Made by a program: the position numbers and the translations under genes. Under the pieces are notes generated by a model. That model saw only the letters and a list, made by a program, of their open reading frames with translations. It made no database searches and was not told the origin of the DNA. Below are positions 37,883 to 46,761 of a DNA stretch of 64,000 nt, in pieces (positions within the stretch are counted from its first letter, which is position 1; each line of letters opens with the position of its first letter). Source of the stretch: a virus; IMG/VR virus record IMGVR_UViG_3300037963_006186, positions 1-64,000 of that record; one strand, 5' to 3'.

Positions 37883-39000
37883 TATGCTTTCCTGTATTGA
37901 ACAACAAGGTTGGAGTTTGTAATCGTGCAACCTATGCCACTTTGAAATGTGATTCTTTTACTTCCGCCGGGGTCTTGGTAATGGTCAGCAGCTACAGAGA
38001 CCTTAAAATTTCGAAACTCAGGAATCGGAGATAATCCATCTTCTCCAGCTATAGCGATGTTGCCTGAAAATTTCGCAGCATGATCTCCATCGAATGGTTC
38101 CGGCGGCGATTCACCCTCGGTAAGCAACCCTGCACCTAATCCGATTCTACTAGACTTAGTCGACTTTACTGTAGCGGCCCGAACAGAGGAGGAAATCGTA
38201 TTTTTACCAGCAACTATCGGTATGGCCCCGCACAAATGTATTCCATGTCTTTCATTGCCATTGAATAACCATCCGCTTGTACAAATATCAATACCGTTGA
38301 CTTCTACTTTAAATGCGACACCATGAACATCTATAGGCTCAGGATGCCATCGACCTTGAGGAAAATTCCCATAGTTCATCAGCAGTCCTCCAGTGTAGTA
38401 GTTCACTATTTTGAAGTGTGGACGTGGATGTTCTCTGAGTAAAAGCACTCTACCCGGCGGAAAGGCTGGGCCTCCAGAAACGGCACTCCATCCACCGAAC
38501 GGCTTTTCAAGATTAAAAACTTGCGGCCTTTGGTAGTAACCATCGTAAGGATCCTGAAAAGGGTAGTAGTATTTTTCCTCCATAGACATCATGCGACTTA
38601 TGTCTGTGTAATCTCGAGCGCCGTTGCCTTCCCAAACAAATGCAACACTAAAGTCGACTATTGCCCAGCCATCCGCTTCGGCTCTGAATTCAACAGAGGG
38701 CATTTTGTTTCCGTCGTCGTCCTCCTTGATGTAACCAGTCGTTGAGTGGCTAACAGAAAGACCAGAAACGGAACCTTCTAAAGTTCCAACGTCATCAAAA
38801 TTAGATTGAAAAACTTCATTGAAACACTGATCAGATAGAAACCTTTTATCAACTTTTCCGTCAGCAGAACTGGCCTTAATATTATCCGAGTCGATGTTTC
38901 CGTTTATTTCATCAACAAATTCTTTGAGGTTCTCGTTCAAATCATCAGGATGAACGATTTCTAAGCCGTCAGGTCGTCTTCTTGGAAATTTTATTGCCAC
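37882..39000 (-). CDS. Virion appendage protein, family member 1, 372 aa
   Basis: Starts MAIKFPRRRPDGLEIVHPDD then LNENLKEFVDEINGNIDSDN. The next residues (IKASSADGKVDKRFLSD) are stalk-like, and the C-terminus has a beta-sandwich appearance (RIGLGAGLLTEGES). Shares N-terminal scheme with the two following genes. Gene is 2 bases downstream of the tail tube B gene. Confidence 0.65.
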   Translation of the reverse strand: MAIKFPRRRPDGLEIVHPDDLNENLKEFVDEINGNIDSDNIKASSADGKVDKRFLSDQCFNEVFQSNFDDVGTLEGSVSGLSVSHSTTGYIKEDDDGNKMPSVEFRAEADGWAIVDFSVAFVWEGNGARDYTDISRMMSMEEKYYYPFQDPYDGYYQRPQVFNLEKPFGGWSAVSGGPAFPPGRVLLLREHPRPHFKIVNYYTGGLLMNYGNFPQGRWHPEPIDVHGVAFKVEVNGIDICTSGWLFNGNERHGIHLCGAIPIVAGKNTISSSVRAATVKSTKSSRIGLGAGLLTEGESPPEPFDGDHAAKFSGNIAIAGEDGLSPIPEFRNFKVSVAADHYQDPGGSKRITFQSGIGCTITNSNLVVQYRKA

Positions 39001-39002
39001 AA

Positions 39003-41360
39003 TTAAACCCTGTTGCTCTTTAAAGCGTCTGTAAGGCTTCTAATTTTTCGTTGTTCTCCAACCTTCAGGTCCACGCTGTAACCAACAATAGCCAATCGAT
39101 TTGAAAACAAATTAGAATCATCTTGAGTAAATTGTATTGAAAACTCATTTGTCAAAGCCTTATGCATGTGGCTAACATCGAAGCGTATTACCACAGGCCT
39201 ATAAAATCCAAATTTGTCGCCATTGTCGAATTTAGCAAAATTGGAAAATGTTTGGCCATCAACCGATGGACTTAAGGTTACATCACCAGTAAAGCCAGAG
39301 CCCTTAAAGGGGTAAATTTCGTCTATCCCACCATAATATGTGCTTAGGTGCTCAGATTGATCATGGTGCTGTTGGATCATTCCCTTATTTTTATCTAAGG
39401 AGACAAGTTCAGATCTATTTACCTTGAAGTTAAGTTTTATCTCGTTGTCCCCATAAGCAACAGCATATACATTTATATAACCAACCTGAACCGCTGAATA
39501 TACTTCATTGAATGAAAATGGAGCAGTTTCATATAGTGGAAAATCTAAAACAGAACTATACTTTGGAATAATTTCAGTTCTACCTGAGTACCCAGACTCA
39601 GAACCTTTTTCATTTTTTATCCTAAAGTAATCGCTTAAAACATGAATCCCATATTTGGTTTCATCGTGAGAACCAAAAAATACAAATGGAGTTCTACCGC
39701 GAACCTCAGTGGCACAAGATATTGGATAATTTTCTCTTATACTCCAAGATCCGATTTCATAGTGCCAAACCAACAATAAGTTATTTAACTTACCTAAAGT
39801 TGGAACACATAGTAAATATTCTTTATTTTGTTTATTCAGTGCGCCTACAGAAAATTCAGAAGATGTAGTGCAAACACTACTTAAAAGTTCTTTGATTGGA
39901 GTGCTCAAATCAACGATTTGAGTTGGTGCATTGGTATCTTCAAGCATACCCTTGATGACGAAGACGCCAGAAGCACTCAAAAACATTAACCCCGTGCCAG
40001 GGACATCTTTAACAGAGTTTGGTGCAATACAGCCGACATCTCGAGTTAAAGTCTGTAAAACAAATCCTGTTTGAGGAGATCCTTTAACAAAATAAACGCC
40101 GTTCTCTTTGAAAACAATCAAGGCATTTGTTGATGCATACAAGCCTGTAATTTGTCCAGCCTCCGCATCCCCAATGTCAAAAAGATTGTCTTTAGGAAAT
40201 ATTTCCGGCATCCCTGGAGCGCTAAATCGAAGAATATTGTCACTCATTCCAGCAACAAATACAGTATTTTTAAAGCTGGCTATATATTTGGCGCCAGTAG
40301 GAAACTCTCCAAAATCTTCAGGATCTCTAATGGAGCCTAAGTTGTCATCACTGAGCCCGTCTTCAATAACTGTCGTTTCGTTGTCTTGTATTTCTTTAAC
40401 AAAATGAAAGTTTGTCGCATTGCCAACACTTAAGGCGTTGCCGTAGTCATCCAACAGATCCATCGTTCGATAAAGCCTACGTGCAACTACGTTTTCATCT
40501 CCAATCGGAAGAGTCACACTTACAAATCGTCGCATGCCCGCAGCACATTCGAACCTGCAAACTTGGCTTGGCTCTGACATGGGGCTTTCTTGTCCACGAC
40601 TATTCACAAAAGTAACTTTGTATTGATATCCACAAGGCTTTGCATCCAAATACAAACGCCTATTGATGTTGTCTTTGTTTTGTTTTTTAGCCGTTTCATT
40701 TAGAATTGCGCCTTTGGGACTCAAGCTTCCCAGGCCTTGACCCTTTATTTTTGTTCCTAAGAAATATGGTTTTTCAGGTTCTTCATTATAAAGAGCAATG
40801 TCGTAATGTGCTCTAAATACGACTGTGGGTGATGGAGCACTTGGCGCCCCACCAAAGCCCGCTCTGTACACTCTTTTTCCATCAAAAACTATCGGGTCAT
40901 CATGACCATTGACCATATACAGTCGACTGCCAAACGCAACGCTTTGAGTTCCTACTGATGCAGATTTTGGAACAAATCTTTTAATACCAAGTACTGTGTT
41001 GCCATTGTAAATCCTTCCATCGATGTATTTGAGAAACCTAAAGGGATCAACTGTGTCAATCCTGTCCCATGTGTGTGGAGTAATTACATTAAGCTGCCCC
41101 AACTGATTTTCAAAAACGATAAATCGTTGAGCACCGTTATGTCTAGTGAAGTAATGTATCGAAGTTACATTGCCATTAGGAAGGTCCCCTGGAGACCAAT
41201 CATACGTAGATCCAGTGATCAGGTCATAGGAGCCAGCGACTTTCCACCCATCACTGCCGCTCCATGTCATTTCTTTTATGAGTGCGGCTGAATCTGCGGT
41301 GGTTCTCCATCGCTGGTCCATACCTCGAAGGCGGGCCACCTCAAAGCGTTGTGTTTTCAT
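39003..41360 (-). CDS. Tail tubular protein B / nozzle (gp12-like), 785 aa
   Basis: Starts MKTQRFEVARLRGMDQRWRT. Long beta-rich protein with propeller-type repeats (RLYMVNGHDDPIVFDGKRVY, VAGMSDNILRFSAPGMPEIF, GLYASTNALIVFKENGVYFV) typical of podovirus nozzle/tail tubular B proteins. The order gp11-like then gp12-like fits T7-type podoviruses. It overlaps the tube A gene by 4 bases. Not confirmed by profile. Confidence 0.72.
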   Translation of the reverse strand: MKTQRFEVARLRGMDQRWRTTADSAALIKEMTWSGSDGWKVAGSYDLITGSTYDWSPGDLPNGNVTSIHYFTRHNGAQRFIVFENQLGQLNVITPHTWDRIDTVDPFRFLKYIDGRIYNGNTVLGIKRFVPKSASVGTQSVAFGSRLYMVNGHDDPIVFDGKRVYRAGFGGAPSAPSPTVVFRAHYDIALYNEEPEKPYFLGTKIKGQGLGSLSPKGAILNETAKKQNKDNINRRLYLDAKPCGYQYKVTFVNSRGQESPMSEPSQVCRFECAAGMRRFVSVTLPIGDENVVARRLYRTMDLLDDYGNALSVGNATNFHFVKEIQDNETTVIEDGLSDDNLGSIRDPEDFGEFPTGAKYIASFKNTVFVAGMSDNILRFSAPGMPEIFPKDNLFDIGDAEAGQITGLYASTNALIVFKENGVYFVKGSPQTGFVLQTLTRDVGCIAPNSVKDVPGTGLMFLSASGVFVIKGMLEDTNAPTQIVDLSTPIKELLSSVCTTSSEFSVGALNKQNKEYLLCVPTLGKLNNLLLVWHYEIGSWSIRENYPISCATEVRGRTPFVFFGSHDETKYGIHVLSDYFRIKNEKGSESGYSGRTEIIPKYSSVLDFPLYETAPFSFNEVYSAVQVGYINVYAVAYGDNEIKLNFKVNRSELVSLDKNKGMIQQHHDQSEHLSTYYGGIDEIYPFKGSGFTGDVTLSPSVDGQTFSNFAKFDNGDKFGFYRPVVIRFDVSHMHKALTNEFSIQFTQDDSNLFSNRLAIVGYSVDLKVGEQRKIRSLTDALKSNRV

Positions 41361-42868
41361 GATTTACTCGGTATGCCAAAACGTTCACGATCTGCCATGG
41401 CTCGGTCAAAACCTCGCCTAATGTACATCCTGTCTGTACGAGACAGGTACTTACTTTTCATTCTTTCAAGCAAATCCTTAGCGCGAGCCTCATAAATCTG
41501 ACTGTAGGCTGCCATGCCATTTTGTAGGGCTATGTCTTTCAATGCAGCATAGACTAAGTAGTGATGATATTGCACGGGCCACTGAGGGGCATCAGCCTCA
41601 GTAACAAGCCTGAAAGGTCTACGATGATACCTCACCTCAACGGCATAGTCACTTGATGGGGTATACCAAAACCGCAAATGCTGACGAGGTCCTGTTTCGA
41701 ACAGCCGATCATGCTTGTATACATCCCCATCTGGATCTACAAATTCTCTCAAAACGCTCGAAGTAGACGTTGCCGATGGATGCCCAGCAACCGTTCTCGC
41801 GGTAGTAGACAACTCCTCTCTTCTATCGAAAAACTGTTCCTCATAATCTTCAAGCGTGGCTATGTGTCTCCAGTCTCCTTCTTCTTTGCTTCTGAATGAG
41901 GCTGACATGTCTTTGGGATTAGTTTTTGGAGTAATGATTCGTCGATAAAGCTTTTTGATACGACCAGTCATTCTCGTAATAGTTTCCTCGTCCCCAGGAA
42001 GTCTACTTCCTGCAGTATTGATAAGGTCGCTTACCTTGATGATGGCCTTACTGACGCCCACAGTGGTGACTGAAACTGGAGACGGTGCGCTTTCTTGTCC
42101 ACCATACAAATACGTATAGCAATACTCAACCGTTTGGTTTTGTGCAAATAAAGCTCTATTTGATGTAGGGTCATCTTCTTCGCTTTGAACGGTGAGCAAA
42201 GGCGCATAGCTTGGGGCTCGAATAGAGAAATGCATTTCCTCTATACTTACAAAAGGCTCGCCTGTATCTGAATCATCAAGGTAAAGGTTTTCTTCTTTAC
42301 GGGCATCTAAGAACATAAACCGACCACGATTTGGTGCGGTTGTTACTGAAGTTGTAGATCGATCTACAGGGGTTTCTCCATCAAGCTCTGTGTGCGGTAC
42401 AGTTTCGGAGTGTACCAGCCCTCGATCCATGATTCCCAAAACCTCTACGCAGTCTTTCGGCATCGGATAGCTGATGTATTTAATTTCCCAGGAAGTATAG
42501 TTTCCCGTGCCCAGCGCGTTGTCTAAAACGATTGTTCGAGCATCAATTCGTCGAGTGATCAAGTAGTTCACGTTACTGATAACAAGGGTCTGACCCTCTA
42601 CATCAAACGGCAGGTTTTTGATTCCTGATCCAGATGGAAGTGTAGCTACCCTTGATCCATCCCCGGACAAAATATCTGTTGCGCTTCCTTTGATTGGAGC
42701 ACGCAACATCAGCTTTCCTCTTTCCTGCATAAACAGCCACTGATATTGACTCGAAACCTGAAGGTAGTGCCTATTGACAATACGAGTCACGCTATCGCTG
42801 TATTGTTTCAAATCTGGGTTGTAGTCCAACGCAGAGTTGATTTCTTCGCGGATTTCTTTAAGATTCAC
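41357..42868 (-). CDS. Tail tubular protein A (gp11-like adaptor), 503 aa
   Basis: The start is taken as GTG 42868 (GTG AAT CTT AAA GAA), because GGAG stands 6 bases before it; an in-frame TTG at 42880 lies in a terminator T-run. Helices at both ends, for example EIREEINSALDYNPDLKQYS and YHHYLVYAALKDIALQNGMA (about residue 445), enclose beta-rich middle domains; the C-terminal helix phrase with RMKSKY is typical of head-tail adaptors of podoviruses. It directly follows the terminator at 42879-42921. Confidence 0.7.
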   Translation of the reverse strand: MNLKEIREEINSALDYNPDLKQYSDSVTRIVNRHYLQVSSQYQWLFMQERGKLMLRAPIKGSATDILSGDGSRVATLPSGSGIKNLPFDVEGQTLVISNVNYLITRRIDARTIVLDNALGTGNYTSWEIKYISYPMPKDCVEVLGIMDRGLVHSETVPHTELDGETPVDRSTTSVTTAPNRGRFMFLDARKEENLYLDDSDTGEPFVSIEEMHFSIRAPSYAPLLTVQSEEDDPTSNRALFAQNQTVEYCYTYLYGGQESAPSPVSVTTVGVSKAIIKVSDLINTAGSRLPGDEETITRMTGRIKKLYRRIITPKTNPKDMSASFRSKEEGDWRHIATLEDYEEQFFDRREELSTTARTVAGHPSATSTSSVLREFVDPDGDVYKHDRLFETGPRQHLRFWYTPSSDYAVEVRYHRRPFRLVTEADAPQWPVQYHHYLVYAALKDIALQNGMAAYSQIYEARAKDLLERMKSKYLSRTDRMYIRRGFDRAMADRERFGIPSKS

Positions 42869-42878
42869 GTTGGGCTCC

Positions 42879-42921
42879 AAAAAAGAAAACGGCTGCTGAG
42901 ACAGTATACCCCAGCAGCCGT
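42879..42921 (-). terminator. Rho-independent terminator before tube A
   Basis: ACGGCTGCTG (42889-42898) pairs with CAGCAGCCGT (42912-42921), 10 bp perfect; on the - strand TTTTCTTTTTT follows. It closes the head module. The T-run abuts the SD of the tube A gene. Confidence 0.85.
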
Positions 42922-42952
42922 AAATGGACCGAGGTCCGGTAGCGAATATGGC

Positions 42953-43396
42953 TTAGAAGTAGCCTTGGTCTGCAATAATCACACGATTTGTAGCAGCATC
43001 TACGCTGGCGCTAGATCCGTCGCTTGTGATGTAAATTCCACATGGCGAACTGGCATCACCACCAGCAGCAGCAGATGCTTTTCCTGCGGTTGTATCACAC
43101 GCAAGAGCCGCACCAGCAGCAACACTGCCGGTCATGTTAGCAAAATCACAGAGTCCAGCAGTCTGAACAACAAGGTTGCCAGCAGCCGTCTTTGTTTCGG
43201 TAGCGATACCAAACGCTGTAGCGTCAAGACTACTTCCTGCGTATTGCTTTACAGATGCACCGCGACCATTTGTGGTGTCTGCAAGGTCAATTACAACCCA
43301 ATCACCCTTGGTAACTGCACCAGTGCAGTACAAAGTTACAAACTTCTTCGGAAAATTGTTGTCGCCATCGACACCATCGATTTTATGAATTGCCAT
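42953..43396 (-). CDS. Capsid decoration-like protein, 147 aa
   Basis: SD GGGAGGACAAC; begins MAIHKIDGVDGDNNFPKKFV. Small strand-rich protein with Ala/Gly/Thr repeats and phrases GAVTKGDWVVIDLADTTNGR and FGIATETKTAAGNLVVQTAG, the fold scheme of small capsid proteins of the DUF2190/decoration type. Directly follows the major capsid gene and is flanked by two terminators, as expected for a protein made in stoichiometric excess. Confidence 0.65.
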   Translation of the reverse strand: MAIHKIDGVDGDNNFPKKFVTLYCTGAVTKGDWVVIDLADTTNGRGASVKQYAGSSLDATAFGIATETKTAAGNLVVQTAGLCDFANMTGSVAAGAALACDTTAGKASAAAGGDASSPCGIYITSDGSSASVDAATNRVIIADQGYF

Positions 43397-43424
43397 GTTG
43401 TCCTCCCTCTTTTGACTAAATGGC

Positions 43425-43460
43425 TATAAAATAGGGTGGGGATCACCGCGACCCCCACCC
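43425..43460 (-). terminator. Rho-independent terminator after capsid gene
   Basis: GGGTGGGG (43434-43441) pairs with CCCCACCC (43453-43460), 8 bp; - strand follows with TATTTTATAG. The T-run is imperfect, so leakage to the decoration gene is expected. Confidence 0.65.
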
Positions 43461-43472
43461 AATCAGGATGAC

Positions 43473-44525
43473 TTAGAAAGTTTCCAAGTCGAATGCTACA
43501 CCGCTTGAACCAAGGTGCTTGGCGATCAACTGACCACGGCACCGAAGCTTAGCAGCACGAACATCGTACTCACCCGACACAGTCTCGAAGTCCGAGAGGT
43601 CGAAGTAGCCCTTTGGATCCCAAAGAGTGTAGATGTCGTTCATGTTCAAGAAGTAGAAGCTAATGGGGTCTCCACTTGTTGTTCCACCACTGTTTGGCAT
43701 GTTGAACTCAACGTTGATTGGCACACCGTCGAACATTTCAACCATGCGTCCACCATCAATTTGAGATTGGTCCACATAGCGCTCGTGAGCCTGAAGAGCA
43801 CGCTTCAAGTTCTTGAATCCAGCGCGAGACGCAAGAATCACGTTAGGCGGGCCAGAAGGTGAAACAGCGTTGATTTCAACCTTAAGGTCGTAAAGACCAG
43901 CAAGGCCGTTGGAGTTGAAAGATGCTGAACCATCGAAGGCTTGGTTTTGCCAACCAGTCTTTGTCAGGTAGTCACCCTTATCAACACCACCAACTGCGTT
44001 GACCTGTGTTCCTGCTGCGCCGATTTCAAGGAATCCTTGGTGGTCCCCTGTAGTGACATCAGCACCATTCAAGGTATTCCAGTCTTCCCAGCCAGTTTGG
44101 CCACCAGCAACGATTTGCTTGACGAACTCACGCTTCATGGCGTTAGCGGTCATCATGACGCGGCTTTCAAGGATTGAAAGAACAGCAGCATCACCCTGGT
44201 TGACCATTTCTTCTTCAGAGGAAATAGCGACGGGGCGAACAACGTGACCAAAATCGTATTGTGCAGGCACGAACACGTCTTCGACACTCAGGTCGATGCG
44301 CTCAAAACCGGTTTGCATACGAGTTGTGGAAGAGTGCTCTCCAAAGCCAAGAGGAACTACAATACGGGATCCACCAGACTGAACTGGTTTACCGGCACCG
44401 TGAATGCGCTCTTGAGCATCGAGGAAGGCCACTGATTCGTGAACGTTGTCACGAAAGTCCTTCATCAGGATATGCATGGTGGTGGAAAGCAATTCGTTTC
44501 CAATAGTAAGTTGTGTAGTTGCCAT
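43473..44525 (-). CDS. Major capsid protein, 350 aa
   Basis: Strong SD TAGGAGCC before ATG 44525. Starts MATTQLTIGNELLSTTMHIL, with the N-terminal arm (MKDFRDNVHESVAFLDAQER), a beta/alpha core (QSGGSRIVVPLGFGEHSSTT) and the P-domain phrases VFVPAQYDFGHVVRPVAISS and MMTANAMKREFVKQIVAGGQ, in line with phage major capsid proteins of the HK97 fold used by some podoviruses. Order scaffold, capsid, then terminator and decoration. The C-terminus has YDVRAAKLRCRGQLIAKHLG, a typical phrase in this group. Confidence 0.82.
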   Translation of the reverse strand: MATTQLTIGNELLSTTMHILMKDFRDNVHESVAFLDAQERIHGAGKPVQSGGSRIVVPLGFGEHSSTTRMQTGFERIDLSVEDVFVPAQYDFGHVVRPVAISSEEEMVNQGDAAVLSILESRVMMTANAMKREFVKQIVAGGQTGWEDWNTLNGADVTTGDHQGFLEIGAAGTQVNAVGGVDKGDYLTKTGWQNQAFDGSASFNSNGLAGLYDLKVEINAVSPSGPPNVILASRAGFKNLKRALQAHERYVDQSQIDGGRMVEMFDGVPINVEFNMPNSGGTTSGDPISFYFLNMNDIYTLWDPKGYFDLSDFETVSGEYDVRAAKLRCRGQLIAKHLGSSGVAFDLETF

Positions 44526-44537
44526 TTTTGGCTCCTA

Positions 44538-45512
44538 TTAGCGGTTGTTAGAGAAGGCTTTTGCAGCTTCGGGGTTTGACTGTAGCCAAGCAGCAATCGA
44601 AGCTGCACCTTGCTTCTTGACATCAGGGGGAATCTCAGCAGAGTCGGGTGACCCGCTTACAGAACTACGTTGAACACGACGAGCGGCGTCTGCGCGAGCG
44701 CGACGTTCCGTTTCAGCGCGTTTTCTTTGCTCATTGACAACTTTCCTTGCCCGAACAATTTCGTATGCATCTTGGGTCGAAATAGGAGCGCCAACGCTTT
44801 TGCGGTCTCCAACCATTTTTGCCACTTCCCGCTTGAAAGACGGGTCCTTCATTTCTGGATGTGATTCCAAAAAGTCCAAATAAGCGCTTTCTTGTCTACG
44901 CTGAGATGAGACCTCTTGCATGGGTTGGAAAACATTGCGAACAGCTTCAGCAACACCGCGATTGATTCGAGCCTGAATGCCTTCTTCAGACATTATTTCT
45001 GGCAATTCAGACTCTTCTAATTTCAAAGACTCTTGAATTCTGGGATCATCAATGATTGATGCAAACTCAGCCTGACGACGAGCAAAGTCTCGCTCCAGGC
45101 TATTGATTTGTTGTTCTCTCTGTGAGTACTTCTCAACTCGCCTTGCATGTGACGCATCCAATTCGGCTTGCTTTTGCTTATAAGCAAGCCGAAAGTTGTG
45201 AAGCATTCGACGAGCAACTGTTGGAAGCTCCTTTATGTCTTGCTCGTTGATATTGGAGTAAAAATCATCCGTTTTTAATTCTTCATCATCAATAGAAGAA
45301 AAAAGAGGGTCGAAAGATTTTTCGTCTACTAATCGGCTAGCCTCAACTTCTGGCTCATCTGAGCTTGAAAATTGGACTGAATCATCTTCAACGGGTTCCG
45401 AATCAACGGATACGGACTGGTCCGATTCAAGGCTACTTTCTTGATCGTCCAATAGTCCAGTAGTGCCTGCTGAAACATCAGGCTCTACATCACTTGTAAT
45501 CTGTTCTTGCAC
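44538..45512 (-). CDS. Scaffolding protein, 324 aa
   Basis: Between portal and capsid genes. Acidic N-terminus, then long coiled coils (RLAYKQKQAELDASHARRVE and onward), a basic stretch near residue 265 (RKRAETERRARADAARRVQR) and a C-terminal helix SIAAWLQSNPEAAKAFSNNR. This fits a scaffolding protein. The AAAGGAG SD touches ATG 45518, so GTG 45512 (six bases later) is more likely to be the start. Confidence 0.75.
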   Translation of the reverse strand: MQEQITSDVEPDVSAGTTGLLDDQESSLESDQSVSVDSEPVEDDSVQFSSSDEPEVEASRLVDEKSFDPLFSSIDDEELKTDDFYSNINEQDIKELPTVARRMLHNFRLAYKQKQAELDASHARRVEKYSQREQQINSLERDFARRQAEFASIIDDPRIQESLKLEESELPEIMSEEGIQARINRGVAEAVRNVFQPMQEVSSQRRQESAYLDFLESHPEMKDPSFKREVAKMVGDRKSVGAPISTQDAYEIVRARKVVNEQRKRAETERRARADAARRVQRSSVSGSPDSAEIPPDVKKQGAASIAAWLQSNPEAAKAFSNNR

Positions 45513-45578
45513 AAACATCTCCTTTGATTTTTAAAATCTACCACTCTCTAAGTTATTTGTTCAATAAAATACAAATAT

Positions 45579-46160
45579 TTACTTCATTTCTGAAGCTAAC
45601 ATTGCATCTTCATCAGTCATATCACTTGGCGGAGGCGCCATTCCTGCATCTTGAGGACCCTCGTCTCCAGGCATTTGTTGCTCACCTTGGAGATTAGATA
45701 CAGCTTCAATAAACTTTTTGTCTTTTGCCATCATTTTAATTTGAGCAGCCGCCTTTCGAAGGTCAGTATCGGTCACCAAAGTAAAAGGATCAAAGCCAAA
45801 TTTACCCGAAAACTCGCCACCACCAACCATGGTAATCAACTGAGATATGGCAACCAGCGTAAGAAAGATATCAGCCGGTAATGGGGAGTTGAGCTTACCG
45901 CCATCTACACCAGAATCATCAAATGAAATTTCTGGAATCTCTACATCAGAAATTTTAGATAAAGAATCGTTGATGATATCGACCAAAGACTGAATTGCCT
46001 TGGCGCTAAATGGCTTTGTTGGCTCAGGAGCAGACCGTGCAAGCTCATCAAGCTGGGCATCGATGTCCTCTTCGGGCGGTGCTGCCATTTGCTGCTCTTG
46101 AGCAGGTGGCGGTGCCATGTCCTGTGCCTCGTTGGGCTGTCCGTATTCTTTGCCGTACAT
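45579..46160 (-). CDS. Portal-proximal protein, 193 aa
   Basis: Not recognised by family. ATG 46160 has the SD AGGAGA; the longer frame to 46193 lacks one. Begins MYGKEYGQPNEAQDMAPPPA. Gln/Pro-rich ends like the portal C-terminus, with a central helical domain (AKAIQSLVDIINDSLSKISD and LTLVAISQLITMVGGG). Perhaps a scaffold-like or head-assembly chaperone. Confidence 0.65.
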   Translation of the reverse strand: MYGKEYGQPNEAQDMAPPPAQEQQMAAPPEEDIDAQLDELARSAPEPTKPFSAKAIQSLVDIINDSLSKISDVEIPEISFDDSGVDGGKLNSPLPADIFLTLVAISQLITMVGGGEFSGKFGFDPFTLVTDTDLRKAAAQIKMMAKDKKFIEAVSNLQGEQQMPGDEGPQDAGMAPPPSDMTDEDAMLASEMK

Positions 46161-46161
46161 G

Positions 46162-46761
46162 TTATCTCCTGTCTTCCCTGTCGAGGGCTTCACGATGCTG
46201 CCTAAAGGCTGGGTGATTATCTAACCGATCACAGTAATCTTCATACTCTTTTATTTCTTTTTCCATTCTGTCATCCCACTTACTGTATTCTTTTTCAATA
46301 TTCCAGTCACCATCAACAGGCGTTAAACCGCGCTGTTTACAGATATCTCTTCGGTGTTGTTTACTTCTCAACATTACACCAAGACCACGATCGTAGTATG
46401 GAAACTGTTCGCTAAATCTATCTATTCGGGCCATAGGAACCCATTTAGAATTCATAGAAGAGCATTTAGGACACTTTTGTTTATCTTCAAAATGTTGCCC
46501 TTTACTAAAATCAATAATTTCATCGAACTTGTGATTACAGTCTTTGCACATATATAAGTGCATTACAAGTCCGTTTGTTTTTGTAGATTTTTTTTCTGTT
46601 TGATTGTACGGATCGTTTGATTGGGCAACCGAAACACGAAAGACTCGTTTCGAGGTTTTGCCACACTTCGAGCACTCTAAGGTGTCGGGCCTGTTTGAGA
46701 AGCGACACGAGTGATCTTGTTCATGATTACAGGACTCACATTGATAACTATACGTTGGCAC
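46162..46761 (-). CDS. Double zinc-ribbon protein, FmdB-like, 199 aa
   Basis: GTG 46761 with SD GGAGGCGGCGA. Two ribbons: CESCNHE...CSKCGK (about residues 8-36) starting MPTYSYQCESCNHEQDHSCR, an FmdB-type opening, and CKDCNHKFDEIIDF...CPKCSS (about 72-103). Then a conserved phrase, FPYYDRGLGVMLRSKQHRRD, and a charged helix. It overlaps the portal end. In environmental phages such proteins often sit next to portal or terminase, role unknown. Confidence 0.72.
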   Translation of the reverse strand: MPTYSYQCESCNHEQDHSCRFSNRPDTLECSKCGKTSKRVFRVSVAQSNDPYNQTEKKSTKTNGLVMHLYMCKDCNHKFDEIIDFSKGQHFEDKQKCPKCSSMNSKWVPMARIDRFSEQFPYYDRGLGVMLRSKQHRRDICKQRGLTPVDGDWNIEKEYSKWDDRMEKEIKEYEDYCDRLDNHPAFRQHREALDREDRR

